DNA of 64,000 nucleotides from Diphasiastrum complanatum (GCA_029204225.1 CM055097.1:36690976-36754975), one strand, 5' to 3'; positions 9,427 to 20,737 are shown, numbered from the stretch's first letter. The notes: a model not told the origin generated them from the sequence alone. Numbers and translations: made by a program.

Positions 9427-11919
9427 GCCTTTTCCTCCTGATTTCCTGCTGGAAATGCTGCTGTTCGGGCGCGATGGAGAGTTTGGGCCTGAGGAGGAAT
9501 GCCCGGGCCCGAGAAGCCTAGTGTTAGGAGGGAAATCGGGGGGCAGGGGGACAATTACTAGTCAATTGCTTGTTTATTTTTTCTCCAGTAATGCAATTCG
9601 GCTTTTGCAAGAATATTGGGCTTCGTTGTTAATGCTGTCGAGTCAGACTTAATTTGAATTCAGTGATAGGTTTGGTATTTTCATTTTTTTAGTTGCTCTT
9701 TGATGAATTATACAGTTTGCCGATAATGAGTTATGCAAGCAAGTAAATTCATAAAAAAACGAATTTTTTTTTATGAAAATTACTTTGCCGTTTTTTTGTA
9801 TTAACCCAAGCAAACAGTGTCTAAATTGACATGTTAAGTCAGGCAGTTATGGAATTCCATTAAAAAACAACATTCTAAATGCAATACTTGGTTAAGCCAA
9901 TTACGTTGTGCTCATTCATATTAAGTCCCGATTGAAAAATGAATTTATCGGTCAATTCGTTTGTGGTTTCCTTCCAAAGCCAAGTGGATTACTGTGAATT
10001 AGTCACTCGTGTCCAAGAATTCACAGTGTTTTGGCCACCCCCGTAATTTGAATTTAATAGGCCTCTGTAAAAGGGAGAAAAAAACATCTTTCGGTTGTTT
10101 CAGATGCAAACACCAAAAGAAGAAAAGAAGAAATCATACTTGATGACACTACGGCTAATAATAGGCTTGAGAGCAATTATTGTGTGGATTGGTTCAGATG
10201 CTTAACTCTTTGTTTAGTTTGCTTTGCTTAGGTGGCTCAATTTAGCATTAGTTAGCTTGTTTAGATCAGCTTGTTGTCATTAGACTCTTGTGGAGATATA
10301 TGATATTTCAGCTCATTATGAACTATGTCAATATATTTGTTTTCTTCTATCTATTATGTATTCTAATGTGATGTTTTACCCGTAATTGTGATAGAAATTT
10401 GGGTGACACCATAATGTTGCAACGCGACATCATAGTGTCACCATGCAACATGGATAGTTTGCCGTTTTTGATGAACGTCATTGTATTGTTAGGTGGAAAT
10501 TAACCGTCACGAAGGTATTCTTATAGTAGCTATGAGATATTCCATGTTGTCCTTATCTTCCTTAATCCGAGATTTGAAAACACATTTTGGCTAGTGCAGT
10601 AAGCACTGATGCGTGTAAGCAACAAAGTCACCTAAAAATGAGGATTACAATATGAGGACTTGCTATAAGGTCAACAATAGCTGTTGACCTATGCATTCAT
10701 ATTATGATTGAGTAAGTTATGCTAATATTCACTTAGAACCGTGAGTTGTTAACAACTCCTTAGAAGCTTGCTAAGTACAATTGATTATTGATAAGAATGA
10801 AGCTCTTCCCTACCATGGCCAGATACTTCCTCATTGGTCCTTGGGTTACACAAACTTCAGTCAATTGATCAAAAACTTGAATAGATCTTTGTGACTTTGA
10901 CCCAATCGATTTGGTGAAGCGATAAATAATGTCCACCTATGTACGTCAACATGGCTCAATGATTGCTTGACCACCTAGCTACTCGAATGCTAATGAGCTA
11001 CCCATATAAGCTCGAGAACTACAATCATATGAGTTAGTAATAAAACTCCTTTCTCCCATAGGTCACTATCTAGGTCTGTTGCTTGCCTCTCTGGTCGTTG
11101 GGAACACTATCGTCAGCAAAATTGTTAGGCCTCTGATTGAATCTCCATGCCCTGACCTGACTAGTTTGGTGTATAACAATTGTAAAGCCTCACCCTAGCC
11201 CTTGCCTAGCATAGCTCATTGATCACTAAATCATCTCAATTGCCTACCGATTAGCTCAAGGTTCAAATATTCTTGATCTCGAGGGCTAAGCCCATGACCC
11301 ATGATAGTCATCCTTAACTTGCATCTTTCACCACTCACCAAACGGGTCAATTGAGAGCGCAAGTTGTGACTCACCTAACCTAGCTTGGGCTACATGCTTG
11401 GTTCGAATATTGATCAACACTACATTTTACAATTGATCTTTTTGTAGTTGATCCATTTAGGGTCATCTCTGATTGAACTGTAAGACATTCTTGTGTCATT
11501 TTCGCTTTTAGTGTTTGATTATTCACAGAGCTCAAAATTATTTTGCAGGAGCCTCTAAGAGCAATATTTCTTTTGAGGAGGGCATGCTATATTTCATTAC
11601 TGATTATTCTGAGATCTTAGCTGGAATTTGATCTTTTATTTATAGTTTTCTATTTTATGCATGATTTTGTGTGAATGTATTTTTAACTAAGACAAGTTTT
11701 GGAGATTTGATCATCCATTTCTTAATCTGTAGTTGCAAACTCCCTTTTATAGTATTTTTTCCCACATGGTGCACCCTTAAAGCAGGGGGAAAAAGACCAG
11801 ACTTTTCTAAACGTTATTTTCTCATTCTATATCAAAGAACTTGGTAATTAGTGGTATCCACAGATTTGACTAAGTAAATCTTCATGGCTGTATTGGTGGT
11901 ACATTTGTGTTGCCAGTCT
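9427..11919 (+). other. Intron 1, no recognisable element
   Basis: About 2.5 kb with no long frame and no transposon domain that I can recognise. It contains the nested inverted repeats at 10402-10451. It may be old decayed repeat or unique intron. Confidence 0.5.
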
Positions 11920-12246
11920 TAGATTTAAAAATACCAAGATTTTCCTAGACAAAGACTTCACTTTTATACAGGTGGTGAAGAGAAAGAGACTCTACAAAAA
12001 GCAAAGGATATAGCGGAACATCTCATATACAAAGACGGTAAAATCAAATTTCGCTCTCTTCAACACCGCAATGCAGCCCTTCGGCTTAGAACAAAACTCA
12101 AAGGCACTTTCATATATATGGATGATGATTTGACAAATACCCAATGGTTAGCAAGGAAAAAGATTATTCACGAAGCAAAAGAAAAAGGGCAAAGGGTCGT
12201 TTTTATCGACGGCAAACCAAGATATTTCGACCTCCTCTCACACTAG
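11920..12246 (+). pseudogene. LINE B ORF1 C-terminal domain, partly duplicated
   Basis: Two consecutive ORF1 C-terminal blocks are seen. The first has TKIFLDKDFTFIQV and ends IYKDGKIKF (11930-12050). The second has LKGTFIYMDDDLTNTQW and ends FIDGKPRYFDLLSH before TAG (12080-12246). One element should have one such block, so this is a join of two ORF1 ends, by template switching or by nested insertion. Confidence 0.65.
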
Positions 12247-12252
12247 GAACTT

Positions 12253-12287
12253 GGGGCTCCCGGGTTTAGGAGCTGCCTAAGATCCCC
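12253..12287 (+). other. Inter-ORF hairpin of LINE B
   Basis: GGGG (12253-12256) pairs with CCCC (12284-12287). The inner stem is TTTAGG/CCTAAG around AGCTG. Confidence 0.5.
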
Positions 12288-12301
12288 TACCAATTTGAGA
12301 C

Positions 12302-13500
12302 TTGGCTTTTGGACTTGCAATGTTTTTATCATCATCATCGGCAGGAGATTTTGCTGACTTTATAAGCAAATGTGACATTTTGTTGTTGGCTGAAACCCAT
12401 GAGTCCTTATATCATCCTTTTCCGCATATACAGGATTACTCTTGGCATTCTGTTTTTCGCCCATTTGTGAGGGGAAAAACCTGTTGTGGATCTGGCGGAG
12501 TAGCTTGTTTATACAGAGCCACGACAGTTAAGATGGTTAAGCAAGATCCGTATGCTCGATATATATGGCTACATACTATTGGTTCATTATTGGGATTACC
12601 GCAGGACATTTATATGGCTGTATGTCTCCACAGACTTTGGCGTTTGCTGAATTTGGTGGGGACCCGTTTCAGGCACTCTCAGATGATATTGCTGTTTTTT
12701 CTCAGCAGGGCTACATTTTGTTAGCAGGAGATTTCAACGTCCGTACTAGCTCCAGACAGTAAGAATTTCATGCAGATACTGACGTTCTTCGGCTTCGTCC
12801 TCTGGATATGGGATTTTATCGAGTATCACAGGATGCACACACTTCAGTTACATCTTTTGGAGAGCAGTTGATTACTCTTGCGGAGACACATTCTCTGGCC
12901 ATCTTGAATGGCCTCACACAGTGGCCTTCCTCATCAGCGTTTACATGTTATCCTCATGGTGGAGGACATAGTGTAGTTGACTACTTTATTGGATCACCTG
13001 CTTTGATCCCTCACATCTCTGATTTCTCCATTACACCTACCATTTCTGATCACTCACTCCTACGCCTCTCACTGGGTCACATAACCTCGTCTTCTAAAGT
13101 TCCACGCTCCTCTTCTACTAACAAACGTGTTCCCTTTACTCACTCTGGACTCGCCAACTACACCACAACCCTGTCCCAACTACTTACTCACTTCCCTTTC
13201 ACGGCATCAGTTGAGCAACAAGCCACTTTTCTCTCTAAATCCCTCTTATCTACAGCATCCTCATCTTTTCCCACCAAGACGATATCATCTCATAGACGTG
13301 TTCACAACCGCTGGTATGATGCAGAATGTCGCTCTCTTCACAAACATGTGGCAAATGCCAGATTACACTCCCCTGCAACACTCAAACAACACCAGCTTCT
13401 ACGATCACTCTGCCAAAGGTTGATCGATTCTTTAGATTCCTCTTCCTCCTTTTTTCTGGAAACATTTCACCAGATCCTCTTTGACTTTGGCCCCCATCGC
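12302..13500 (+). pseudogene. LINE B ORF2 endonuclease and linker
   Basis: APE-type endonuclease: SAGDFADFISKCDILLLAETHES carries the catalytic Glu. SGGVACLYR, the Y of the V-C-L-like strand, LAGDFNVRT (Asp/Asn pair, 12721-12750), GGGHSVVDYF and ISDHSLLRL (the His of SDH, about 13040) follow. A frameshift near 12640 and a TAA at 12760 break it. After it comes the linker block with WYDAECRSLHKH (about 13312-13347). Confidence 0.82.
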
Positions 13501-14655
13501 AACCGAATCTTGGGTTGAATATACCACAAAACTTTATACCCTAGACTCCCCTCCTACCTTACTCTCACCACGACCTGCCCGCTGCACGCTTTTTACTCCA
13601 CACATGGTTGAAAATGCCATTAACCATCCCAAACTTCATAAAGCCACTGACTATGATTCTCTAAACGTGGATTTCCTAAAACCTGTAGCACATCTTATCT
13701 CGCCCTTTATTGCTCATGCTTTTAACATTGATGGGACCTCTGGTTTTCCTACCGCATGGTGTACTAATATTCTTCATCACATTCTCAAGGCAGGTGAGCC
13801 CATAAATGTAGAAAACTACCGTACTATTATGATTGGTCACACTTTGGCTAAGATTTATGGTTCCAATTTACAGACGGTTACTGGATCTTTTGCTGAGACT
13901 GAGGATTTACATGCTATGGGTCAGGCTGGGTTCAGACCAGGATACTCTACCTCAGATCACATTTTCATTTTGCGATGCATCATTGAGGAGGCACGACATC
14001 AGAGACAGAGAGTTTATTTTTGCTTTGTGGATTTCCGCAAAGCTTTTGACTTAGTTCCGAGACACCTCCTTTTCCAGAGATTATCTTTGCTTGGCTTCAC
14101 AGACGAGACTATTGCCGCGATCATTACTTTATATGAGCGAGTTTGGGCGCGGTTCAGGGACGGTAGTGGTTGGTCCTCGCTGATCCACTCTACCATTGGA
14201 GTGAAGCAGGGCTGCCCCTTATCTCCTACTCTCTTTGCACTATATATTGATGACCTCAAGCGGATTATTCGAGAGGAAGGTGGAGAGGGCTGTCCCTTAG
14301 CAGATATTATATCCCCATTCTCCTATACGCTGATGATGTGGTTCTTCTCTCATCCTCTGCAACTGGCTTACAGAGACACCTCTATGCTTTACATCACTTC
14401 TGTCAGCTTTGGGGATTGACGGTTAATACTAAGAAGACCAAGATTATGGTGTTCAACACCAATAGACAGCATATGAGAGATGGGACCTTCTATTATGATG
14501 GGCTGCCGAGTGAGATTGTGACCTCTTACACTTATTTGGGAGTACTTTTTTCTGGTCCGCTACTCACATTTCGACCAGCAGCCCTCACCAGACTCCGTAA
14601 GGGGCACACTTCTCTTGTTCATATGGAGAGATTCTGCTCCACATATTATGTATAG
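13481..14655 (+). pseudogene. LINE B ORF2 reverse transcriptase
   Basis: The best preserved RT in the window. It shows NVENYRTIMIGHTLAKI, AMGQAGFRPGYSTSDH, the catalytic Asp in FCFVDFRKAFDLVPR (about 14020-14062), IGVKQGCPLSPTLFALYIDDL (14197-14257) and YADDVVLLSSS (14326-14358). The last motif is in another frame because of a one-base slip near 14320. Thumb residues follow up to the TAG at 14653. This enzyme class copies the element RNA at a nicked target. Confidence 0.88.
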
Positions 14656-16000
14656 GACCCTGCTACCAGATGCTTACTATTTTCTACCACTGTCTCCCCG
14701 GTTGTTTTATACTCTGCTGATCATATTAGCGGAGTTTGCTTCCCCTCCCCTGGTTATCGGTGCTATGTTTCAGATCATTACCTTTCTTCACAGGATATCA
14801 GAGTTAGACACTTCCAGATATATTGTTGCTGCTCTCACTTCATCACGCACCATTGCTGGACAGGGGGGCAAGCATTCTTGGTTTGGCAGTGTCTCAGCCC
14901 TTCTTCAGACTTGGGGCTTATCTATACTTGATCTGCCGAGCGGGACTCATGCTTATATCAGACAACATATTTATCGTAGCTACATATGCACTATATGGTC
15001 ACAACCTGTTACAAGCTCGTAACCAGTGCCGAACCTTAGAGAACACAGATAGGTCAGATACCATAGTCAGGGTCGTGTCCAGCGTACACGACCAACAGGG
15101 CAAGACAGTGTGAGTAGTGTGCCCCAGCACGGTCCATAGCCATGGCGGGCCTAACACAGTCTAGGGACCTTGTCAGCAGGATAGGGCCCCCAATTGGGTC
15201 TCGACGTGCAGTCAGCCACGTCAGTGACACGTGGCCGACACTTGGCAGTTGCATGCTACCAGTCCTCACACTGGGCTAGGAGGGGCTTACTCTATATCAG
15301 GGGGTAGGCAAGGTTGGGTGGATCAGTTAGTGTTTTCCCTACTGGTGTTAGGATCTATTACACAGCCCGACCCTGATAAGGACAAGATACATTTCTATGG
15401 CACACATCTACTACGGTTGGATACTACGGGTACCCCTGTCCTTCCAGCATATCTTACACAGCCATTATCTTTTGGTCTGCGATACCGTATGGGACAGCTC
15501 CGAGTCTCTTCTCATCAGCTGGCTATTGAGACGGGTACACGGACACTCCCAGATTGCAGAGGATATGTCAACTTTGTTCTCTTCATGAAATGGAGGATGA
15601 GTTCCATTTCATCTTTCGCTGTCTAGTATATTACGAGATCAGGGGGTGTTACCATTGTTTATACAGAGATACCCCTCTCACGTTGCGATCGTTCCTCGAG
15701 TATCCAGACTCCAGATATGTAGGTCTTCTATTGAGAGAGATGTATACTCTACGAGCTTCACTTCTACCTACCACAGATATGGATCATAGCCAGGCTCATA
15801 TTACCCAGTTATTCCAGAAACGAGACAGAGAGGACATTTCCGTTTTGGATTTTGAAGTCCCCACTCGGAGATCGAAGACACAGAGAGTCTCACATATTTC
15901 TGCTAGATCCAGGATCACTAGATCTTCACGGGCTTCTCGCCAGTCCACAGCACGCTCCACTACTACTATCACTCATTATTTTCATCTTACTCGTAGCTAG
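14655..16000 (+). pseudogene. LINE B ORF2 C terminus
   Basis: Connection region, interrupted by a solo LTR at 15007-15362, then HLLRLDTTGTPV and SSHQLAIETG. The zinc finger C-x2-C-x9-H-x4-C is at 15566-15622, followed by YYEIRG. The tail is in one frame to the TAG at 15998-16000. It holds QAHITQLFQKR (15791-15823) and ends TTITHYFHLTRS. Basic Arg/Ser-rich sequence lies between the two motifs. Confidence 0.82.
15007..15362 (+). mobile_element. Solo LTR of the chromovirus family
   Basis: A 356-bp LTR, TGTTACAAGCTCG to GGATCTATTACA, is the same sequence, in opposite orientation, as the LTRs at 16540-16897 and 21465-21823. It interrupts the LINE B ORF2 frame. Flanks CAACC (15002-15006) and CAGCC (15363-15367) look like a 5-bp target duplication with one change. 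Confidence 0.88.
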
Positions 16001-16184
16001 TCTCCTCCGCAGAGCAGGTGGTTAAGCTCTTGCATTGTACCCTTGCAACCTTGTGGTTAAGCTTGGATATTTCTTCTTCTTAGAGATAGCGAGATAGATA
16101 TGCTAGTTTCTTGTCTTCTTCTCTTTTCTACTAGTAAATAAGTCCGTATGCGGACAATGCTGCTCACCTTTTGTACTCTCTTTT

Positions 16185-16212
16185 GTCTTATGTACCTTTG
16201 GGTACCAAAAGA
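16185..16212 (+). other. LINE B 3' terminal hairpin, variant stem
   Basis: GTACC/GGTAC with a TTTG loop (16192-16205). Compared with ATGCC/GGCAT of other copies, two base pairs are changed on both arms. The outer stem GTCTT pairs with AAGAT. Confidence 0.7.
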
Positions 16213-16243
16213 TGTTAATAATAATAATTCTAATTCTAATTCT

Positions 16244-16245
<2 letters not shown>

Positions 16246-16300
<55 letters not shown>
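16246..16300 (+). repeat. (TC)n tail of LINE B, boundary with LINE C
   Basis: About 55 bp of TC. The leader of the next LINE (C) appears to start right behind it at 16301. Confidence 0.9.
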
Positions 16301-16302
<2 letters not shown>

Positions 16303-16539
16303 GATTCTGCCTCCCTCGCTGCTGGCTGGTGATGGTGCGTTGATCCACATCGCATTACCACCTCTATTGTGTGCCACCTCCATGTTGCTACCATCTGCCA
16401 CCTGCCACCTGCCACCTCCATCATCGTGCTGCCACCTGCCCCCTCCATCGTGCTGACCTGCACCCGATTCCCTCACCCTCACTCTCACCCTCCTCTCTCC
16501 CCCTCACCTCCATCGCACCATCTTCTTCTCCTCTCCCTC

Positions 16540-16897
16540 TGTAATAGATCCTAACACCACAGTAGGGCAAACACTAACTGATCCACCCAACCTTGCCTAC
16601 TCCCTGATATAGAGTAAGCCCCTCCTAGCCCAGTGTGAGGACTGATAGCATGCAACTGCCAAGTGTCGGCCACGTGTCATTGACGTGGCCGACTGCACAT
16701 CGGGACCCAACTGGGAGCCCTATCCTGCTGACAGGGTCCCTAGGCTGTGTTGGGCCCGCCATGGCTATGGACCGTGCTCGGGCACACTACTCACACTGTC
16801 TTGCCCTGTTGTTCATGTACGTTGGACACGACCCTGACTGTGGTATCTGACCTATCTGTGTTCTCTAGGGATCGGCACTGGTCACGAGCTCGTAACA
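16540..16897 (-). repeat. 3' LTR of Ty3 copy 1
   Basis: On the minus strand it runs TGTTACGAGC to GGATCTATTACA, bounded by TG and CA. It is about 358 bp. Confidence 0.9.
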
Positions 16898-16911
16898 CTC
16901 CCTCCCCCTTA
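16898..16911 (-). other. Polypurine tract of Ty3 copy 1
   Basis: Reads AAGGGGGAGGGAG on the minus strand, directly ahead of the 3' LTR. It primes plus-strand DNA synthesis in LTR elements. Confidence 0.85.
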
Positions 16912-17100
16912 AGAACCGTCTTGGTCCTCTAAGACAAAGTCTGGAAAAATCTTGCGAAGGACGCTGCCTCTTTCCCAAGGGGCATTCTCAACAGGCTGAT
17001 CATTCCACTTCACCAGATATTCTCGGTATAGAGTATGACGAGTCTGCGTCTATCTACTATCAAGAATCTCCTCTGGTTCATGTGGACGTTGCTGAGGATC

Positions 17101-17358
17101 CTATGGGAGAACTAGAACACTGTCCCCTACCAGATTGTCTGATCTGGTTAAGGCTTTTCGTAACTGACTTACATGAAAGACTGGAAAAACCTTACTGCTG
17201 TGTGGGAGTTCTAGTTCATAGGTGACCTCGCCTAGTCTCCTACTGATGGTAAAGGGACCACAATACCTAGGAGACAACTTAGCACACACTCCTGATTTGA
17301 AGATTTTAGAGTCAACTGGGACTCTCAAGTAGACTTTCTCACCAGCGGAGAATTGCAC
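17101..17358 (-). pseudogene. Ty3 copy 1 post-integrase region
   Basis: [38 protein letters not shown] and VFHVSQLRK form the GPF/Y-type module that follows the integrase core in Ty3 elements. The stop at the end of the integrase frame separates it from 17398. The chromodomain seen in copy 2 should follow, but the frame is broken here. Confidence 0.8.
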
Positions 17359-17397
17359 ATCCCGTCTGTGTGGATCTACATAATGCCTGGCTCGATC

Positions 17398-18303
17398 CTA
17401 GGACTGCCTAATGCTACGCTTAGCATGTTCTATCATCTGGTTTAGGTCCTCTAAAAAGTTTCTGGCTGCTTCAACTTTTTCTTGTTTAAACCCTACAGCT
17501 GTGGGTGAGCGTGGCTGAAAACCGTACATCAGCATAAATGGGTTGTATCCCGTAGCTGAATGTTTGGTACTGTTGTAAGAAAACTCTAATATTGAGAGAT
17601 ACTCCTCCCAATTAGTCTGCTTCTTGCTGACGTATGCACGAAGCATATCCTCCAGCACTTGATTTACCCTTTCTGTTTGATCGTCCGTCTGTGGATGGTC
17701 GGTGGTACTCATATTAAGTTTAGTATGGAGATGATGGAATACTGGCCTCCAAAAATCTCCAGTAAACTTATTGTCCCGGTCGTTGACTATGCCGGAAGGT
17801 AGACCATACAATTTAAATAGCCCGTCTAGAAACAACCTCGCTAACTCTGGAGCTCTAACGGTTGTTTTGGTCGGAATGAAATGAGCCATTTTGGTCAGAC
17901 GGTCAACTGTGACCCATATAGTGTCATTCCCCTTTTGGGTTTTAGGCAGGCCTAGAATAAAATCCATGGCGATACTCTCCCATTTACCAGCTGGTATTTC
18001 TAAGGGATGCAACAACCCTCCTGCCTTTAAACGCTTTGCTTTGTTTACTTGACATTTCTGGCAACTGGTTACATACTGGTGGACGTCCTTTTTCATACTG
18101 GGCCAGAAAAATTGCCTACGAAGAAGCTCATAGGTCTTCTGTTTGCCTGGGTGCGCACTAGGATTGTCATGACATTCATATAGGACCTGCTGCCTATAAT
18201 CCTCTGAATTGGGGACACATACTCTATCTCTATAGAGCAAGTACTCATCCTGAATGGAATACTCTTTCCATTTGAATCCTTGAGTCAACTGACCCTCAAC
18301 CAC
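17398..18303 (-). pseudogene. Ty3 copy 1 integrase
   Basis: About 300 codons. The zinc-binding N domain has CHDNPSAHPGKQKTY ... CQKCQ; one residue is missing between the two His compared with copy 2. The D,D-35-E core is seen as AMDFILGLP, NDRDNKF (SDRDSKF in copy 2) and QTERVNQVLEDML. The N-terminal HHCC region is slightly damaged, but the frame is open. Integrase inserts the DNA copy into host chromatin. Confidence 0.85.
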
Positions 18304-18441
18304 TTGGGTTTGCTTGGGTAATACAGGCTCAGAATCCTCAACGTCATATGACGACGTATACTCGGACTCATCGTCATCCCCAACGGAAGCTGCCGTATTC
18401 TTGGATGAACTAGCACCAGCCCCGGGAACTGGTTCTGGAGT

Positions 18442-19102
18442 CTATAACTGTCTGCTCTCGAATGCAACTGGTCGTCCACTCTGAGTTAGCACAACACCTA
18501 CTGCAAAGTCGCTAGCATCTGTTTTGACCACAAATGGCTGATTGGGGTCGACGACCTTTAGAACTGGTGCTGTAGCTAAGGCTGTTTTGAGAGCATCAAA
18601 GCTCTCCTGTTCTGCGGACTCCCAAATGAACTCCTTTCCCTTCCCCTTAAGAAGATTTGTCATGGGAACTGCTATCTGAGCATATTCCTTGACAAATCGT
18701 ATGTAATGTCCCGCCAAACCAAGAAAGATCTGAAGTTCCAAAATATTCTGAGGTCTCAGCCAACTGAGTATGGCTTTAACCTTATTTGGGTCCATCTTAG
18801 TCCCATCTAAAGAGATAATGTGACCCAAATATGCTACTTCTTCAACGAAGAATTCACACTTCATATAGCTTATGCTTTCTGAGCAGTCGAAACACCTTTC
18901 TGAGGTGTTTTAGATGCTCCTTCCTTGTTTTGTTGTAGACGAGGATGTCATCTAAAAGTACGACTACAAACTTACCCAAGGGGCAATCAAGTTTGAAGTT
19001 CAAACTTTTGAGAAATCTCGAAAAACAGGGATGAAATTCCACTTTTTCACCTCCCTGTCCAGCGCTGGCCCTGCTAGGAAAATTTGCTTGAAAACCCCTC
19101 AA
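18442..19102 (-). pseudogene. Ty3 copy 1 RT end, connection and RNase H start
   Basis: The leader sequence is fused at about 18985 to [26 protein letters not shown], the end of the RT palm with its LDD. Then come the connection ([32 protein letters not shown]) and the RNase H strand VVKTDASDFAVGVVLTQ with the first catalytic Asp. A frame break near 18860 separates the two parts, and the rest of RNase H is missing. Confidence 0.82.
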
Positions 19103-19424
19103 ACTTCCTTGGATTTCTCTGAAATTTCAGAGGTAGATGTCTGATCCTACATCGATGGACCTGCTCGCTGGTTTCTACTCTAAATCCTTTCGAAAATCTC
19201 CTATCAGATGTCTGAAATCTGATATAGATTGCTGCCTTTCCAGCGATTTACCTACAGAAGGAATTCTACTTTCTACAATTGTGAATTCTCAGTGAATTTC
19301 AAGGGTTTGAAGGCTGCACCTACAACGATTCTCCTCCTCTAATCTTTCCTGAGAAACTGAGAAACATTTCCTATCTTCTGATAGCTTTCTCTACTGCTGC
19401 TCCTGAACTCCCTAGGATGGAGAT

Positions 19425-19438
19425 GGCTCTGATACCAG
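19425..19438 (-). other. Primer binding site of Ty3 copy 1 (initiator tRNA-Met)
   Basis: The minus strand reads TGGTATCAGAGCCATC from just behind the 5' LTR. TGGTATCAGAGC is the standard plant PBS complementary to the initiator tRNA-Met 3' end. Confidence 0.92.
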
Positions 19439-19759
19439 TGTAATAGATCCTAACACCACAGTAGGGCAAACACTAACTGATCCACCCAACCTTGCCTACT
19501 CCCTGATATAGAGTAAGCCCCTCCTAGCCCAGTGTGAGGACTGATAGCATGCAATGCACGTCGGGACCCAACTGGGAGCCCTATCCTGCTAACAGGGTCC
19601 CTAGGCTGTGTTAGGCCCGCCATGGCTATGGATCGTGCTGGGGCACACTACTCACACTGTCTTGCCCTGTTGGTCATGTACGCTGGACACGACCCTGACT
19701 GTGGTATCTGACCTATCTGTGTTCTCTAGGGTTTCGGCACTGGTCACGAGCTCGTAACA
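19439..19759 (-). repeat. 5' LTR of Ty3 copy 1, shortened
   Basis: 321 bp. It lacks the segment between GCATGCA and CACGTCGG that is present in the other LTRs (the GTGTCGGCCACGTGTC block). Confidence 0.88.
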
Positions 19760-19996
19760 CTGTAGCCCCCCCCCCTACTTCCGCCCCTCCCTCCTTCAGC
19801 TGCCACGCAGCAACCCACTACTGCTGCTGATGCGCAGCAGACTTTCTCTGCTGCACAACAACAGTGCCCTCCCCCCTCCTCCACTGCTCCCACTACCCCC
19901 TTCCTCTTCCTTTCCCTCTTCTTCCTCTTCTATTTCCTCCCCGTCTCTGATCTGCATTACTTTACTAATAACAGTGTTGAGGCTACCGCTCCAATT

Positions 19997-20650
19997 TTGG
20001 TAGAAGACCTGTACGCTTCTAGAAAAGCCTATGAAGGCTATTTGAAGACAACAGTGGATGCTCTACGAACGGAAGTGCAGAACCTCAAAGTGGCCGTGAT
20101 CACTCTAACCAAAGACAACGAAAGTCTCAAAGAGAAGATCCATATACTAGAAGGACTACTGATTCCAATGACAGGCAAGATTCAGGAACTAGAGCAAAAT
20201 CTGGTTGAACATAAAGCAGCTACGACGACTTGGGCTTCATTATTCAAGAAAAACGAAGGTACTGCCACCCAAATGTCTACTTTTATTTCTTCCACCATCT
20301 CCGAAGAAAAACTTAGAGACTTAAAAGCTCTAAATGTACGTGTCCGAGGTGTTCCTGACGTTCAAGACGCACTGAAAGAGGCAACATCATTTCTTGAAAC
20401 CACATTGAGTTTTAATACTGATGGAATGGATAATGCTTGGCGTACCAAAAAAGATAATTCCACCCTTATCATCCGGTTTAAATCAAAAGAAGAGAGAAGA
20501 AATGTATTGCGGCTCAAACCGAAACTAAAAGGTACAACCATTTTCCTAGATGATGATCTGACCTATATACAAGTGGAAGAACGTAAGAAAGCTTTCCAAA
20601 ATGCCAAGGCATCTGGTAAAATTGGCATCTATCGTGACGATCAAGTTTGA
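19997..20650 (+). CDS. LINE C ORF1, intact L1-like RNA-binding protein (217 aa)
   Basis: An open frame from ATG to TGA. Residues about 1-75 form a coiled coil (TEVQNLKVAVITLTKDNESL and on). The family block TTWASLF follows at about 78-84. An RRM-like part holds ALNVRVRGVPD (about 113-123) and STLIIRFKSKEERRNVLR (about 155-172). The C-terminal domain holds LKGTTIFLDDDLTYIQVEER and ends GIYRDDQV. The order coiled coil, RRM, C-terminal domain is that of L1 ORF1p, a trimeric nucleic-acid chaperone packed with its own mRNA. No CCHC knuckle is present, unlike many plant LINE ORF1s. ORF2 follows after about 90 bp. It is the only complete ORF1 in the window. Confidence 0.8.
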   Translation: MVEDLYASRKAYEGYLKTTVDALRTEVQNLKVAVITLTKDNESLKEKIHILEGLLIPMTGKIQELEQNLVEHKAATTTWASLFKKNEGTATQMSTFISSTISEEKLRDLKALNVRVRGVPDVQDALKEATSFLETTLSFNTDGMDNAWRTKKDNSTLIIRFKSKEERRNVLRLKPKLKGTTIFLDDDLTYIQVEERKKAFQNAKASGKIGIYRDDQV

Positions 20651-20692
20651 TACTTGGATCGCAGACCAACTACATCTAGTGCCTAGGGATTT

Positions 20693-20726
20693 GGGGTCCT
20701 CAGGCTCGGGTGGTTCCCGAGGGCCC
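20693..20726 (+). other. Inter-ORF hairpin of LINE C
   Basis: CTCGGG (20705-20710) and CCCGAG (20716-20721) form the inner stem, and GGGTC/GGCCC the outer. It lies between the ORF1 stop and ORF2. Confidence 0.5.
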
Positions 20727-20737
20727 GCTCACACAGG

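Larger units (their letters stand above)
11920..16300 (+). mobile_element. LINE copy B, 5'-truncated in ORF1, with nested solo LTR
   Basis: The element starts inside ORF1, has the inter-ORF hairpin (12253-12287), ORF2 endonuclease (12302-13070), RT (13481-14470), thumb, zinc finger (15566-15622), PCNA-box-like motif (15791-15814), stop TAG (15998-16000), 3' hairpin (16192-16205) and a TTC-TAA-rich run into (TC)n (16246-16300). A chromovirus solo LTR lies at 15007-15362. ORF2 is one of the better preserved copies; a few frameshifts kill it. Confidence 0.9.
16540..19759 (-). mobile_element. Ty3 chromovirus copy 1, internally deleted
   Basis: Coding strand minus. LTRs are at 19439-19759 (5') and 16540-16897 (3'), the PBS lies next to 19438 and the PPT at 16898-16911. 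The 3.2-kb element keeps the leader, the end of RT, RNase H, integrase and a post-integrase domain. Gag, protease and most of RT are deleted; the join is at about 18985. The 5' LTR lacks about 34 bp. The bases flanking it (CCCTC, CTGTA) do not match, so it may have been rearranged after insertion. Confidence 0.9.

Noticed and set aside
16635-16932. Short frames within the chromovirus LTRs (also 15054-15269, 21476-21858)
   Set aside because: They recur in each LTR copy only because the LTR is repeated, and they contain no domain; LTRs are non-coding.
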